Shown here: one piece after another, positions 38,139 through 47,152 of the stretch
Layout of the letters: every line of letters starts with the position of its first letter
Numbering within the stretch: position 1 is the first letter of the stretch
Position numbers and translations under genes: made by a program
Source of the DNA: Streptomyces humi
GTDB lineage: Bacteria > Actinomycetota > Actinomycetes > Streptomycetales > Streptomycetaceae
Direction of reading: 5' to 3'
Length of the DNA: 57,962 nt
Assembly (NCBI RefSeq): GCF_001005085.2
Contig: NZ_LBMU02000090.1
Coordinates: 1 to 57,962, forward strand
The notes under the pieces: model-generated
What the model was told of the DNA's origin: nothing
Seen by the model: the letters and a program-made list of their open reading frames with translations, nothing else
The model's database searches: none

Positions 38139-39002
38139 TCAGTACCGCTTCTCGTGCCTGCGGCGCAGCCAGAACCCGCAACCGGCCAGCACGGACGCGC
38201 CCACCAGCCCGCCGCCGATCGCCATGTCGGCCTGGGTGGCCCCGCTGGAGACGCTGCCGCCGAGACCGCCGCGCACCCCGCCCAGTACGGTGAACGCGTT
38301 CGGCCTGGTCAGGGTCCGGTTGTCGCAGCGGACCGTGAGGTTGTACGGGCCGGGACGGGTGCCCCGTTCGATGGTGGCGACACCTCGCGCCATGTTCCCG
38401 CCGAACGGGAACAACCGGGTCGTCCGGAAGGCCCGCGAGCTCATGACGCCCTCGCGGCAGCCGTTGACGGTGACGGTGAGCTGGGCGCCGCTCGCGATCG
38501 CCCTGGGCTGGGCGACGATGTCGCGGGCGCCCTCGCCGCCCCGGCACCGGAAGTCGTTCTCCAGCCCGTCGTCGCCCGGGCCGCCGAAGTCGTCTCCGCG
38601 TCCGTCGTCGCCGCGTCCGCCCTCGAATCGCTCCTCGTCCCGGCAGTCGGAGCGGTCCCTGCCCCGCTCGTTGAAGTCGTCCCTGCCCCGGCCGTTGAAG
38701 TCGTCCCTGCCCCGCCCGTTGAATCCGCCCACGCCGAACCCGGGGACCGCGGGGACCGCGATTCCCGGGACCGCCGCGACTCCGGGGGCGACACCGACGC
38801 CGGGGGCGACCCCGACGCCACCGACACCGGTGCCGGGAGCGACGCCGACCCCCGGGTTGACGCCGGCTCCGCCGACGACCGGGGCCTGGGTGTTGGCGGG
38901 GCCGCCGCCGTTGCCCATGCCGTCCGCGACGGCCATGGGGGCGGCGGCCCCGAGAACGGCGACCACTGTGCACGCGACCGCCAGCGCACGTGAGTTTCGC
39001 AT
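38139..39002 (-). CDS. secreted surface protein related to the 37288 protein
   Basis: A 287-residue exported protein. Signal peptide 1-27 is followed by Pro/Gly/Val repeats (50-80, units of VAPGVGV) and tandem GRGRDDFN units (97-112). A beta-rich domain (about 160-240) with Cys182 and Cys226 aligns with the neighbour: GAQLTVTVNGCREG against GGRVNFHLDRDDGCRG, and YNLTVRCD against YRVTFDCD. The C-terminus has a hydrophobic segment (260-279, MAIGGGLVGASVLAGCGFWL) and RRRHEKRY. A classical LPXTG motif is absent. The ATG at 39002 has GGAGGAAGAG upstream. Confidence 0.72.
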   Translation of the reverse strand: MRNSRALAVACTVVAVLGAAAPMAVADGMGNGGGPANTQAPVVGGAGVNPGVGVAPGTGVGGVGVAPGVGVAPGVAAVPGIAVPAVPGFGVGGFNGRGRDDFNGRGRDDFNERGRDRSDCRDEERFEGGRGDDGRGDDFGGPGDDGLENDFRCRGGEGARDIVAQPRAIASGAQLTVTVNGCREGVMSSRAFRTTRLFPFGGNMARGVATIERGTRPGPYNLTVRCDNRTLTRPNAFTVLGGVRGGLGGSVSSGATQADMAIGGGLVGASVLAGCGFWLRRRHEKRY

Positions 39003-39337
39003 CTCTTCCTCCGCGGAAGGCGCCCCGGGAACCGTCCCCGGTCGATCGGCGAGAAAGCACCTCCCGAACAGACCCTCAGATGCCGGGAACACGCCCGCAT
39101 TTCGAGAATGGTCCGTCCTGGTGAGGGGACACGCCGACGGAAAAGCGCACAATCGGATATTGCCGCAGGTCACGGACCGTCAGAAAAAACCTGGGAACGG
39201 CAACTCGGATGGCTCACCACGACAGCGGGGGGCCACCCGTTCGCCCGTCGCCCCGTCGCCGCCCGCGTGCGTGGGACTTAGCGTTTTCCCATGCGCGACA
39301 CGGACGTGGCGGCGGCCGCGTGGAAAGGGGATGGCGA
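39003..39337. other. divergent promoter region, surface protein and sortase
   Basis: No gene is supported in these 335 bases. TTAGCGTT at 39279-39286, after CGCGTGCGTG (39264-39273), resembles the upstream region of the 37288 gene (CGCGTGCGTG at 37185 and TAGCGTT at 37206), but the spacing differs. These may be promoter elements. Confidence 0.4.
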
Positions 39338-40012
39338 ATGTCTGCGTCCGGATTCTCCGAGTTCGCCGAAGAGGAGGAACGGCGGCGGAAGCGTGCCCCC
39401 TGGGGCGTGATAGCGCTGGTTCTGCTGACCGGTCTGGCACTCATCCGAAACGGTTCCGGAGAGTTCGACGTCGGTCCGCCGCAACCGGCCTCGGCCGCCG
39501 CCCCGGACAGCCGTACCACGATCCCGGGCACCTTCGCCACAGCACCCGCGGCGCTGCCGTTCTCGGCGGCGAACCGGGTCCGTATCCCCGCGATCCGGGT
39601 CGACGCGCCGGTGATGCCGGTGGGTCTGGACACGGACGGCTGGGTCGCGGCCCCGCCGCCGGACGACCCGAATCTGGCCGGCTGGTTCACCGGGGGTGTC
39701 TCCCCCGGGGAGAAGGGCACGTCCGTCATCGTCGGCCATGTCGACAACACCAAGGGTCCGGCGGTCTTCTACGGTCTCGGTTCGCTGAAGAAGGGGAACC
39801 GCATCGAGGTCGACCGCGTCGACGGCAGTACCGCCGTGTTCGAGATCTACGGCATCGAGGTCTTCGCGAAGTCCGGTTTCCCCGGCGACCGGGTCTACGG
39901 CTCCAAGGGCACACCGGAGTTGCGGGTCATCACCTGCGGCGGCGGCTTCTCCAAACAGAACGGCTACGACGGGAACGTGGTGGTCTTCGCCCGCCTGGTC
40001 GAGGTCCACTGA
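39338..40012 (+). CDS. class F sortase
   Basis: A 224-residue sortase with an N-terminal membrane anchor (about 23-37) after an acidic/basic head, and an extracytoplasmic catalytic domain. Catalytic residues are His134 in VGHVDN, Cys200 in RVITCGG and Arg219 in VFARL. Class F sortases are typical of actinobacteria, and their natural substrates are poorly known. It lies beside two secreted proteins with C-terminal anchors, which are candidate substrates. The ATG has GGGGA upstream. It converges on a polysaccharide deacetylase gene, 31 bases away. Confidence 0.9.
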   Translation: MSASGFSEFAEEEERRRKRAPWGVIALVLLTGLALIRNGSGEFDVGPPQPASAAAPDSRTTIPGTFATAPAALPFSAANRVRIPAIRVDAPVMPVGLDTDGWVAAPPPDDPNLAGWFTGGVSPGEKGTSVIVGHVDNTKGPAVFYGLGSLKKGNRIEVDRVDGSTAVFEIYGIEVFAKSGFPGDRVYGSKGTPELRVITCGGGFSKQNGYDGNVVVFARLVEVH

Positions 40013-40043
40013 GGCGGCGCGACCGGGCGGGCGAGGGCGCGGT

Positions 40044-40886
40044 TCAGGTGCGCCGGCGCGGCACGGTCAGGCGGTAGCCGTTGTCCAGCAGGTAGGGCAG
40101 GTACTGGCGCAGGGCGCTGACGCTCTGCGAGCGGTCGCCCCCGGCGTCATGGGAGAGCACCACGACACCGGGGGCGGCGCCGTTCTCCACGATGTCGACG
40201 ATGGTCCGGGTGCCCGGGGTCGTCCAGTCGGTGCTGTCGACGGTCCAGGCCATCGGCTCCATGCCCATCTTGGCGCCGAGCTGGAAGGCGGCCTTGTTCC
40301 AGGCGCCGTAGGGCGCGCGGAACCACTGCGGGCGCTCGCCGTAGGTGTCCTCGATGGCGTCGCTGGTGCTCTCCATCTCGTCCCGGATCTCGCCGCGGTC
40401 CAGGGTGGTGAGCAGCGGATGCGTCCAGGTGTGGTTGCCCACGACATGCCCCTCCTCGGCCATCCGCGCCACCAGCTCGCGGTTCTCCACGACGCACTCA
40501 CCGCACAGGAAGAACATCGCCCGCACGTCGTACTTGGCGAGGGTGTCCAGGATGTGCGGGGTGTAGTTCGGGTTGGGGCCGTCGTCGAACGTCAGCATCA
40601 TCTGCCTGCCGCGTTCGGAGATCTTCAGGATGGGCTCCTTACGGACCTTGAGCTTGCGCGGCCTGGTGCGCGGCGCCCCGTATCCGGTGAGCGGCTGGAG
40701 CCGGAAGGCGGAGGACTTGAGCTCCTGGCGGGCCGCGGGCCCGGCGGCCGGGGCGGCCGCGGGGGCCGCGGGGCCCGCCTCCTCGCCGCTGCCGGCCACG
40801 ACGATCCCGGCGGTGCCCGCGGCCCCCAGGGCGGCGGCGCCGGCCAGCAGCAGCCGGCGCCGGGTGAACAACTGATCCTTCTGCAT
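40044..40886 (-). CDS. Tat-exported polysaccharide deacetylase (NodB family)
   Basis: A 280-residue enzyme with a twin-arginine signal (RRRLLLAGAAALGAAG) and an Ala/Pro linker. The NodB domain has TFDDGPN (Asp101-Asp102), HTWTHP (metal histidines 152 and 156), RAPYG, DSTDW and LSHDAGGD. All five family motifs are present, so it should be active on an N-acetylated sugar polymer such as peptidoglycan or chitin. It faces the sortase gene, which fits a cell-wall locus. No ribosome site of note. Confidence 0.9.
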   Translation of the reverse strand: MQKDQLFTRRRLLLAGAAALGAAGTAGIVVAGSGEEAGPAAPAAAPAAGPAARQELKSSAFRLQPLTGYGAPRTRPRKLKVRKEPILKISERGRQMMLTFDDGPNPNYTPHILDTLAKYDVRAMFFLCGECVVENRELVARMAEEGHVVGNHTWTHPLLTTLDRGEIRDEMESTSDAIEDTYGERPQWFRAPYGAWNKAAFQLGAKMGMEPMAWTVDSTDWTTPGTRTIVDIVENGAAPGVVVLSHDAGGDRSQSVSALRQYLPYLLDNGYRLTVPRRRT

Positions 40887-41038
40887 GACTCATCAGTCGC
40901 CCGGCGGGGCTCCGGGGCACCGCTTCGACACCGGTGCGGCGGCGCGAAAACACCCGCACGGACCAGCGGAGAGAGGTTTCGAAAAGAAACGGTCAAGGAG
41001 GTGCGGGGGAAGCGGTGGGCCTCCGGGCGAAGCAGCCG

Positions 41039-44000
41039 TCAGCGGCGGCGGACCAGCGGGAAGGGCAGTGTCTCCCGGATCGTCAGGCCGGTGAGGAACA
41101 TGACCAGCCGGTCCATGCCGATGCCGAGCCCGCCGGTGGGGGGCATCGCGTATTCGAGGGCGTCGAGGAAGTCCTCGTCGAGTTCCATCGCCTCGGGGTC
41201 CCCGCCGGCCGCGAGCAGCGACTGGGCGGTGAGCCGGCGGCGCTGTTCCAGCGGGTCGGTCAGTTCGGAGTAGGCGGTGCCGAGTTCGGTGCCGAAGGCG
41301 ACCAGGTCCCAGCGTTCGGCGAGCCGCGGGTCGGTGCGGTGCTGCCGGGTGAGCGGGGCGACTCCGGTCGGGAAGTCCTTGTAGAAGGTGGGCAGTTCGG
41401 TGCGTTCCTCGACCAGCCGCTCGTACATCTCCAGCACCACGTCGGCGGGCCCGTCGTCGGCGGTGTACGGCACCCCGACGCGGTCGCAGTGCCGGTGCAG
41501 CCGCAGCAGTTCGGTGCCGGGTCCGATCTCCTCCCCCAGCGCCTCCGAGAGCGCCCCGTACACGGTCCTGACCGGCCAGCTGCCCGAGATGTCGTACTCC
41601 TGCCCGTCCCTGCGGGCCACCGGGGCGCCGAAGGCGGCGGTCGCGGCGCCCTGGATCAGCTCGCGGGCGAGGTCGAGCATCACGTCGTAGTCGGCGTACG
41701 CCTGGTAGGCCTCCAGCATCGTGAACTCGGGGTTGTGCTTGTGCGAGACGCCTTCGTTGCGGAAGGTGCGGCCGAGTTCGAAGACCTTCTCCAGGCCGCC
41801 GACGCAGAGCCGTTTCAGGTACAGCTCGGGGGCGATGCGCAGGTGCAGGTCGAGGTCGTAGGCGTTGATGTGGGTGGTGAAGGGGCGGGCGTTGGCGCCG
41901 CCGTGGATCTGCTGGAGCATCGGGGTCTCGACCTCCAGGTAGCCCCGGTCGAGGAGGCCCTGGCGCACGGACTGTAGGGCGGTGGAGCGGGCGCGGACCA
42001 CGTCCCGGGCGGCGGGGCTGGTGGCGAGGTCGAGGTAGCGGCGGCGGACCTTGGCCTCGGGGTCGGCGAGGCCCCGGTACTTGTCGGGCAGCGGGCGCAG
42101 GCACTTGGCGGTGAGCTGCCAGTCGGTGACGAAGAGGGTCGGTTCGCCCCGGTCGCTGCGGCCGGCCCGGCCGGTGGCGGTGATCTGGTCGCCGATGTCG
42201 GTGTCGGTCCTGAACCGGTCGAGGGCGGGGCCCGACGTGTCACGGGTGAGGGCGAGCTGGCGGTCGCCCGACCAGTCGCGCAGGACCGCGAAGAGGATGC
42301 CGCCGAAGTCGCGGACCAGCATGACCCGTCCGGCGACGGTGGCCGTCTCGCCGTCCTGGATCCCGGCGAGGGCGCGGACCGGCCGGCCGTCCGCCACCGG
42401 GTAGGGGTCGGTGCCGGCCGCCCGCAGCCGTTCCAGCTTGCGGCGGCGGACCCGGAACTGGTCCGGCAGGCCGGTGTCCGGGGCGCCGGGCCCGGCCCCG
42501 TCCCCTCCGTCGAGACCTGGCACCGGCGCGGACCGCGGCCCCTCGACGGGACGCGGTCCGGCCTTCGGGTGCCCCTTTCCCCAGAGTTTGCGCAGGGACG
42601 GTACGGAGACGAAGCCCTCGGCGATTCCGGAGGCGAGGCCGATCCGGGCTAGGGAGCCGGCGTCGGCGTAACAGAGGAAGCGCGGGTACCACTCGGGGCG
42701 GTACTTGGCGTTGGAGCGGTACAGGGCCTCCAGTTGCCACCAGCGGGAGAAGAACAGCAGCAGCCGGCGCCACAGCCGCAGCACCGGTCCGGCGCCGATG
42801 CGGGCGCCCTCCTCGAACACCGAGCGGAAGACGGCGAAGTTCAGCGAGATGCGGCGGACGCCCAGTTTGGGGGCGGCGGCGCACAGGTCGGCGACCATGA
42901 ACTCCATGACCCCGTTGGGGGCGGCGCGGTCCCGGCGCATCAGGTCCAGGGAGATGCCGTCGCCGCCCCAGGGCACGAAGGAGAGCAGGGCGAGCAGCCG
43001 GCCGTCCTCGGCGAGCGCCTCGACGAGCAGGCAGTCGCCGTCGGCGGGGTCGCCGAGCCGGTCCAGGGCCATCGAGAAGCCGCGTTCGGTCTCGGTGTCG
43101 CGCCAGGCGTCGGCCTTGTCGACGACCTCCTCCATCTCGCTCTCGGTGAGCGTGGCGTGGCGGCGGACCCGGGTGGTGGCGCCGGCCCGCCGGACGCGGT
43201 TGACGGCCTGCCGGGTCACCCGCATCTCCCGGCCGCCCAGGTCGAACTCGGCGACGTGCAGGATCGCCTCGTCGCCGAGTTGCAGGGCCCCGAGTCCGGC
43301 GCGGACATAGGCCTTGGCGCCGTCCTCGGAGGCGCCCATCACCGCGGGCACCCAGGCGTGCCGGCGGGCCATGTCCTGCCAGGCGGCGATGGCGTGCGGC
43401 CAGGCCTCCGGGTCGCCGACGGGGTCGCCGCTGGCCAGGCAGACACCGGCCTCGACGCGGTGGGTGACGGCGGCCTTGCCGCTGGGTGAGAAGACCACGG
43501 CCTTGTCGCGGCGGGTGGCGAAGTAGCCGAGGGAGTCCCGGTCGCCGTAGACCTTGAGGAGGGCGCGGATGCGGGTCTCCTCGTCGCCGTGCAGGGCCGC
43601 TTCCAGGCGCTGTGAACGGAACAGGGTGGCGGCGGCGTCGAGCAGGGCCAGGGCGCCGAAGAGGCCGAGCAGGAAGGCGACGAAGCGCGGCGGCCGGCCG
43701 CCGTAGCTGTAGCCGGAGACCAGGCCGCCGCAGACCCGGTCGGCGGCGTAGGCGAGGTGCTGGCCGTGCGGGAGCGAGCCGGGGAAGAGCGAGACCAGCC
43801 CCCAGCCGGCCAGGATCGCCAGCAGCAGGCCGACGAGGAGGACGGCGAGGGCGTGGCGCACCGCGGCCCGGCGGGAGGCGGCGTAGAACTCGCCCCTGGC
43901 CACGATCAGCAGGGCCAGGGCGAGCCCGCACACCAGCAGTGAGCTGAACGAGTACCAGTCGAATCCGAGGGCGACCGTCACGATGTCGGCCAGCACCAGC

Positions 44001-44311
44001 AGGCCGAGGTAGACCACCACCAGCCACCAGGCGACCTTCTTGCGGGCGGCGGTGGCGCCGCCGAGCAGGAACAGGAAGACGGCGTAGGCGAGGTTGGGGC
44101 TGACCGGCACCACGACGGCGTTGAGGAAGTGCACGACGGGCCGGAGCAGTACCCGCAGCGGGGCCAGGAAGGAGAGCAGGGCGCACAGCAGGGCGAGGAC
44201 GCCGAAGAAGGTCCCGAAGGCCTCCGGCACCCAGGTCGTTCGCCCGCCGCCGGGCGGGCGTGTCGGGCCCGCCGGGGCCCTGCCCGTGGCGGGCGCCACG
44301 GCGGCACCCAT
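41039..44311 (-). CDS. lysX: lysylphosphatidylglycerol synthetase / lysyl-tRNA synthetase fusion LysX
   Basis: A 1090-residue fusion as in mycobacterial LysX. Residues 1-250 contain about seven membrane helices. Residues about 260-570 form the MprF-like DUF2156 lysyl transferase. From about 610 a class II lysyl-tRNA synthetase follows (OB fold, VRRRYLDLA, VETPMLQQIHGGANARPF, the motif 2 region FRNEGVSHKHNPEFTMLEAYQAY, seen in parts, and GLGIGMDRLVMFLTG as motif 3). It makes Lys-tRNA and transfers lysine to phosphatidylglycerol, lowering envelope negative charge and raising resistance to cationic peptides. It is divergent from a universal stress gene. Confidence 0.93.
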   Translation of the reverse strand: MGAAVAPATGRAPAGPTRPPGGGRTTWVPEAFGTFFGVLALLCALLSFLAPLRVLLRPVVHFLNAVVVPVSPNLAYAVFLFLLGGATAARKKVAWWLVVVYLGLLVLADIVTVALGFDWYSFSSLLVCGLALALLIVARGEFYAASRRAAVRHALAVLLVGLLLAILAGWGLVSLFPGSLPHGQHLAYAADRVCGGLVSGYSYGGRPPRFVAFLLGLFGALALLDAAATLFRSQRLEAALHGDEETRIRALLKVYGDRDSLGYFATRRDKAVVFSPSGKAAVTHRVEAGVCLASGDPVGDPEAWPHAIAAWQDMARRHAWVPAVMGASEDGAKAYVRAGLGALQLGDEAILHVAEFDLGGREMRVTRQAVNRVRRAGATTRVRRHATLTESEMEEVVDKADAWRDTETERGFSMALDRLGDPADGDCLLVEALAEDGRLLALLSFVPWGGDGISLDLMRRDRAAPNGVMEFMVADLCAAAPKLGVRRISLNFAVFRSVFEEGARIGAGPVLRLWRRLLLFFSRWWQLEALYRSNAKYRPEWYPRFLCYADAGSLARIGLASGIAEGFVSVPSLRKLWGKGHPKAGPRPVEGPRSAPVPGLDGGDGAGPGAPDTGLPDQFRVRRRKLERLRAAGTDPYPVADGRPVRALAGIQDGETATVAGRVMLVRDFGGILFAVLRDWSGDRQLALTRDTSGPALDRFRTDTDIGDQITATGRAGRSDRGEPTLFVTDWQLTAKCLRPLPDKYRGLADPEAKVRRRYLDLATSPAARDVVRARSTALQSVRQGLLDRGYLEVETPMLQQIHGGANARPFTTHINAYDLDLHLRIAPELYLKRLCVGGLEKVFELGRTFRNEGVSHKHNPEFTMLEAYQAYADYDVMLDLARELIQGAATAAFGAPVARRDGQEYDISGSWPVRTVYGALSEALGEEIGPGTELLRLHRHCDRVGVPYTADDGPADVVLEMYERLVEERTELPTFYKDFPTGVAPLTRQHRTDPRLAERWDLVAFGTELGTAYSELTDPLEQRRRLTAQSLLAAGGDPEAMELDEDFLDALEYAMPPTGGLGIGMDRLVMFLTGLTIRETLPFPLVRRR

Positions 44312-44400
44312 GTTCCGACTCTAGGAAGGGCGCGCCCGGCGCGCCCGTCGAGCGGCCCCGGACCCCCACCGGACCTGCGGATTCCGATAGCCTCTGGCCC

Positions 44401-44856
44401 GTGGCGGAACAACACCAGTTCGAGCGGGGCACGGACGGGCCCAAGGTCATCGTGGTCGGGGTGGACGGCTCCGACTCCTCCCTGCGCGCACTCTCCTATG
44501 CCGGCGGTCTGGCGCGACGGCAGCGCGCGTTGCTGGCCGTGGTGTACGTGCAGCCGGTGCTCGCGGCGGGGGCGGTGCTCGGGGCGCCGGTGGCGGAGAC
44601 CACCGACGAGATCGCGGAGGACCTGGTCCGGCAGATCAGGGACGCGGCCGAACGGGTCAAGGGGATATTCGAGGTGCGCTGGGAGTTCCACACGTTCCGC
44701 GGCGACGCCTACAACGGGATGGTGAAGGCGGCGGACGAGCTGAAGGCGGACGCGGTCGTGGTGGGGGCCTCCGAGCAGGCCGGGCACCGGTTCATCGGCT
44801 CTGTGGCGATCCGTCTGGTGAAGGCGGGACGGTGGCCGGTGACGGTGGTGCCGTAG
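44401..44856 (+). CDS. universal stress protein (UspA fold)
   Basis: A 151-residue single-domain Usp protein. KVIVVGVDGSDSSLRAL is the first strand and loop. VVGASEQAGHRFIGSVA is a variant of the nucleotide-binding loop, and PVTVVP is the usual end. The canonical G-x2-G-x9-G(S/T) is only partly matched, so ATP binding is not certain. The GTG start is taken at 44401. Its 3' end overlaps the end of the opposite-strand MFS gene by 65 bases. Confidence 0.82.
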   Translation: MAEQHQFERGTDGPKVIVVGVDGSDSSLRALSYAGGLARRQRALLAVVYVQPVLAAGAVLGAPVAETTDEIAEDLVRQIRDAAERVKGIFEVRWEFHTFRGDAYNGMVKAADELKADAVVVGASEQAGHRFIGSVAIRLVKAGRWPVTVVP

Positions 44857-46039
44857 CTGTCCGCCGCAGCAGCGGCAGCGGGGTCGCCAGGAGCAGGACT
44901 CCGGCGAGGGCGATCGCGGTGCGCGGGCCGGTGAGGCTCGCCAGCAGACCCCACAGGGCGGTCATGGCGGCCGTGGTGGCCTTGCCGGTGATCGACCAGG
45001 CGGACAGGGTGCGGGCGACCCGGTCGTGCGGGGTGTGCTCCAGCCGGCGGGTGGCGTACACCGGGCTGTAGACGGCCGAGCAGGTGATCACCCCGAGCTC
45101 CAGGGCCATCACCAGCAGCAGTCCGGGCAGTCCGGGTCCGACGAAGGCCAGTCCGAGGGGCCAGACGGCGCGCAGGACGCTCGTGGCGCGCAGTACCCGC
45201 CACTGCCCGTACCTGGCGACCAGCGGGCGGGCCAGCCGGGCGCCCAGGAGACCGCCGAGGCAGGGCACGGCGAAGGCGAGGCCGTACTGCCACGGGGTGA
45301 AGCCGAGCCGGCCGAGCATGAGGACGGCCAGCGGCGGGGCGGCGACCATGATCAGGGCGTTGGCCGCGAGGTTGTTGAGGAAGAGGGGCCGCAGGGCCGG
45401 GCTGGCGAGGATGTGCCGCCAGCCCTCCGCCAGGTCGGCGGCGCGCAGCCGGTCCGTCCCGCGCGGCGCGGGGCGGGGCTCGCCGCCGCCGACGGCGCGG
45501 ATGCCGAGCGCCGACAGCAGGAAGCTGACCGCGTTCGCCGTGACCGTGGTGACGGGTCCGAACAGGCCGATCGCGGCGCCGCCGAGGGGCGGTCCGAGGA
45601 CCAGCGCGGTCCAGTTCGTGGACTCGAACCGGGCGTTCGCGGTGAGCAGCCGGTCGGCGGGGACCAGCCCTTTCAGGAAGGCTCCGGAGGCGGCGCCGAA
45701 GGTGATGTCGGCGGCGGCCACGACGACGGACACGAGCAGCATCTGGCCGAGTCCCAGGCCGCCGAGCGCGTAGGCGGCGGGGACGGTCAGCAGGGCGCCG
45801 AACCTGACCAGGTCCATCGCCATCATCACCGGCCGCTTCTGCCGGAACTCCACCCAGGGCCCGAGCGGCACCGCCGCGGCCGCGCCCACGGCCGGCCCCG
45901 TCGCGGCGAGCAGCGCCACCTGGGCGGGGCCGGCGTGCAGCGCGACGACGGCGATCACCGAGAACGCGTCGAAGGCCAGATAGGTGCCGAGCGCGCTCAC
46001 CGCGTAGGCGGCCCACAGCCACCCGAACCGCCGTCCCAT
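44792..46039 (-). CDS. MFS transporter
   Basis: A 415-residue transporter of the major facilitator superfamily with about 12 predicted helices. The N-terminus GWLWAAYAVSALGTYLAFDA leads into helix 1, and LGPWVEFRQKRPVMM carries the basic loop between helices 2 and 3. This branch resembles the DHA3 (EntS/MefA-like) drug and siderophore exporters. The ATG at 46039 has GGGAGG six bases upstream; a TTG two codons earlier is less likely. It is divergent from a LysR gene that probably controls it. Confidence 0.85.
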   Translation of the reverse strand: MGRRFGWLWAAYAVSALGTYLAFDAFSVIAVVALHAGPAQVALLAATGPAVGAAAAVPLGPWVEFRQKRPVMMAMDLVRFGALLTVPAAYALGGLGLGQMLLVSVVVAAADITFGAASGAFLKGLVPADRLLTANARFESTNWTALVLGPPLGGAAIGLFGPVTTVTANAVSFLLSALGIRAVGGGEPRPAPRGTDRLRAADLAEGWRHILASPALRPLFLNNLAANALIMVAAPPLAVLMLGRLGFTPWQYGLAFAVPCLGGLLGARLARPLVARYGQWRVLRATSVLRAVWPLGLAFVGPGLPGLLLVMALELGVITCSAVYSPVYATRRLEHTPHDRVARTLSAWSITGKATTAAMTALWGLLASLTGPRTAIALAGVLLLATPLPLLRRTATAPPSPATVPPSPDGSPQSR

Positions 46040-46115
46040 GTACAACCTCCCGTTGACCCGGGATATGAAAACGCGCAGGTGGCCGCCGAATCAAACAACC
46101 GGCGGACCGGCTGCC

Positions 46116-46130
46116 ACAACCAGCGGTTGT
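46116..46130. promoter_or_regulatory. LysR dyad between the MFS and lysR genes
   Basis: ACAACC-AGC-GGTTGT is a perfect six-base inverted repeat with a three-base centre, 12 bases before the LysR GTG. A further half-site CAAACAACC lies near 46092-46100. The site probably serves autoregulation and activation of the MFS gene. Confidence 0.65.
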
Positions 46131-46141
46131 ACGGTGGCGGG

Positions 46142-47092
46142 GTGGACCTCACAGCAGTGCGGACGTTCGTCGCGGTGGCCGACTCGGGGCAGTTCCAGGA
46201 GGCCGCGGCGGTGCTGGAGGTCACCCAGCAGGCCGTGTCCAAGCGGGTCGCCGCCCTGGAGCGGGAGCTGGGCGTGCGGCTGTTCACCCGGACCGCCCGG
46301 GGAGCCGACCTGACCGTGGACGGCCGCACCTTCCTGCCGCACGCCCGCGAGCTGCTGCTGGCCGCGGACCGGGCGGCGGCGTCGGTACGGCCCGGCCGGC
46401 GCGCGCTGCGGGTGGACGTGATCGGCGCCCGGCTGGCCCCCGCGGCGCTGCTGCGCGGCTTCCACGAGGCGCACCCCGGGGTCGCGCTGGACGTGGTCAC
46501 CCTCTTCGACGTGGACTCGGCGCTGGCCGCGCTGCGCTCGGGTGCGGTGGACGCGTCCTTCCGTGCCGTCGCGATGCCCGGCCGGCCGCTGCCGAGGGGC
46601 GTCGAGGCCGTCCGGGTGTACGACGAGCCGGTGCAGCTGCTCACCGGCCCCGGGCACGCCCTGGCCGGCCGGGACTCGGTCACACCCCGGGAGCTGGCCG
46701 GGCACCGGATCTGGATGCCGGGCATCGTGGACGGCACCGAGTGGGCCGCCTACTACGCCTCCCTCGCCGCCGAGTTCGGTCTCACCATCGACGCCTCGGG
46801 CCCGAACTTCTCCGGGGCCCTCCAGGAGGCGCTGGCGGGCTCCGGCACCGTGGCCACCCTGGTGAGCGAGCGCACCGGACTGGCCTGGCCGGACGGTCAC
46901 GGACTGCGCCGGATCCCCCTGACCGGACCGACCCCCCTCTACCCGCACTCCCTGGTGTGGACGACCGCCAATCCGCATCCGGGGCTGGTCGCGCTGCGCG
47001 CCCATCTCACGGACACCCGGCCGCCCCGGCCCGTGACCGGGACCTGGGTGCCCGGCTGGGCCGAGACCGTGCGTGGCGTCTTCCGTCCGTGA
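46142..47092 (+). CDS. LysR-family transcriptional regulator
   Basis: A 316-residue LysR protein. VDLTAVRTFVAVADSGQFQE opens the helix-turn-helix, followed by VTQQAVSKRVAALERELG and a substrate-binding-like domain to the C-terminus. It is divergent from the MFS gene by about 100 bases and the dyad lies just upstream of its start, so it is probably the local regulator of the exporter. GTG start at 46142. Confidence 0.86.
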   Translation: MDLTAVRTFVAVADSGQFQEAAAVLEVTQQAVSKRVAALERELGVRLFTRTARGADLTVDGRTFLPHARELLLAADRAAASVRPGRRALRVDVIGARLAPAALLRGFHEAHPGVALDVVTLFDVDSALAALRSGAVDASFRAVAMPGRPLPRGVEAVRVYDEPVQLLTGPGHALAGRDSVTPRELAGHRIWMPGIVDGTEWAAYYASLAAEFGLTIDASGPNFSGALQEALAGSGTVATLVSERTGLAWPDGHGLRRIPLTGPTPLYPHSLVWTTANPHPGLVALRAHLTDTRPPRPVTGTWVPGWAETVRGVFRP

Positions 47093-47152
47093 CGCCCCTG
47101 CGCCATCATGATCCGCCGGCGGCCGTTCGCGATCGGCGAAGAGGTGAGGCAC

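Noticed and set aside
37185..39286. Shared promoter of the 37288 protein and the sortase
   Set aside because: CGCGTGCGTG and TAGCGTT recur in both upstream regions but the distance between them differs by several bases, so a common promoter is not shown.
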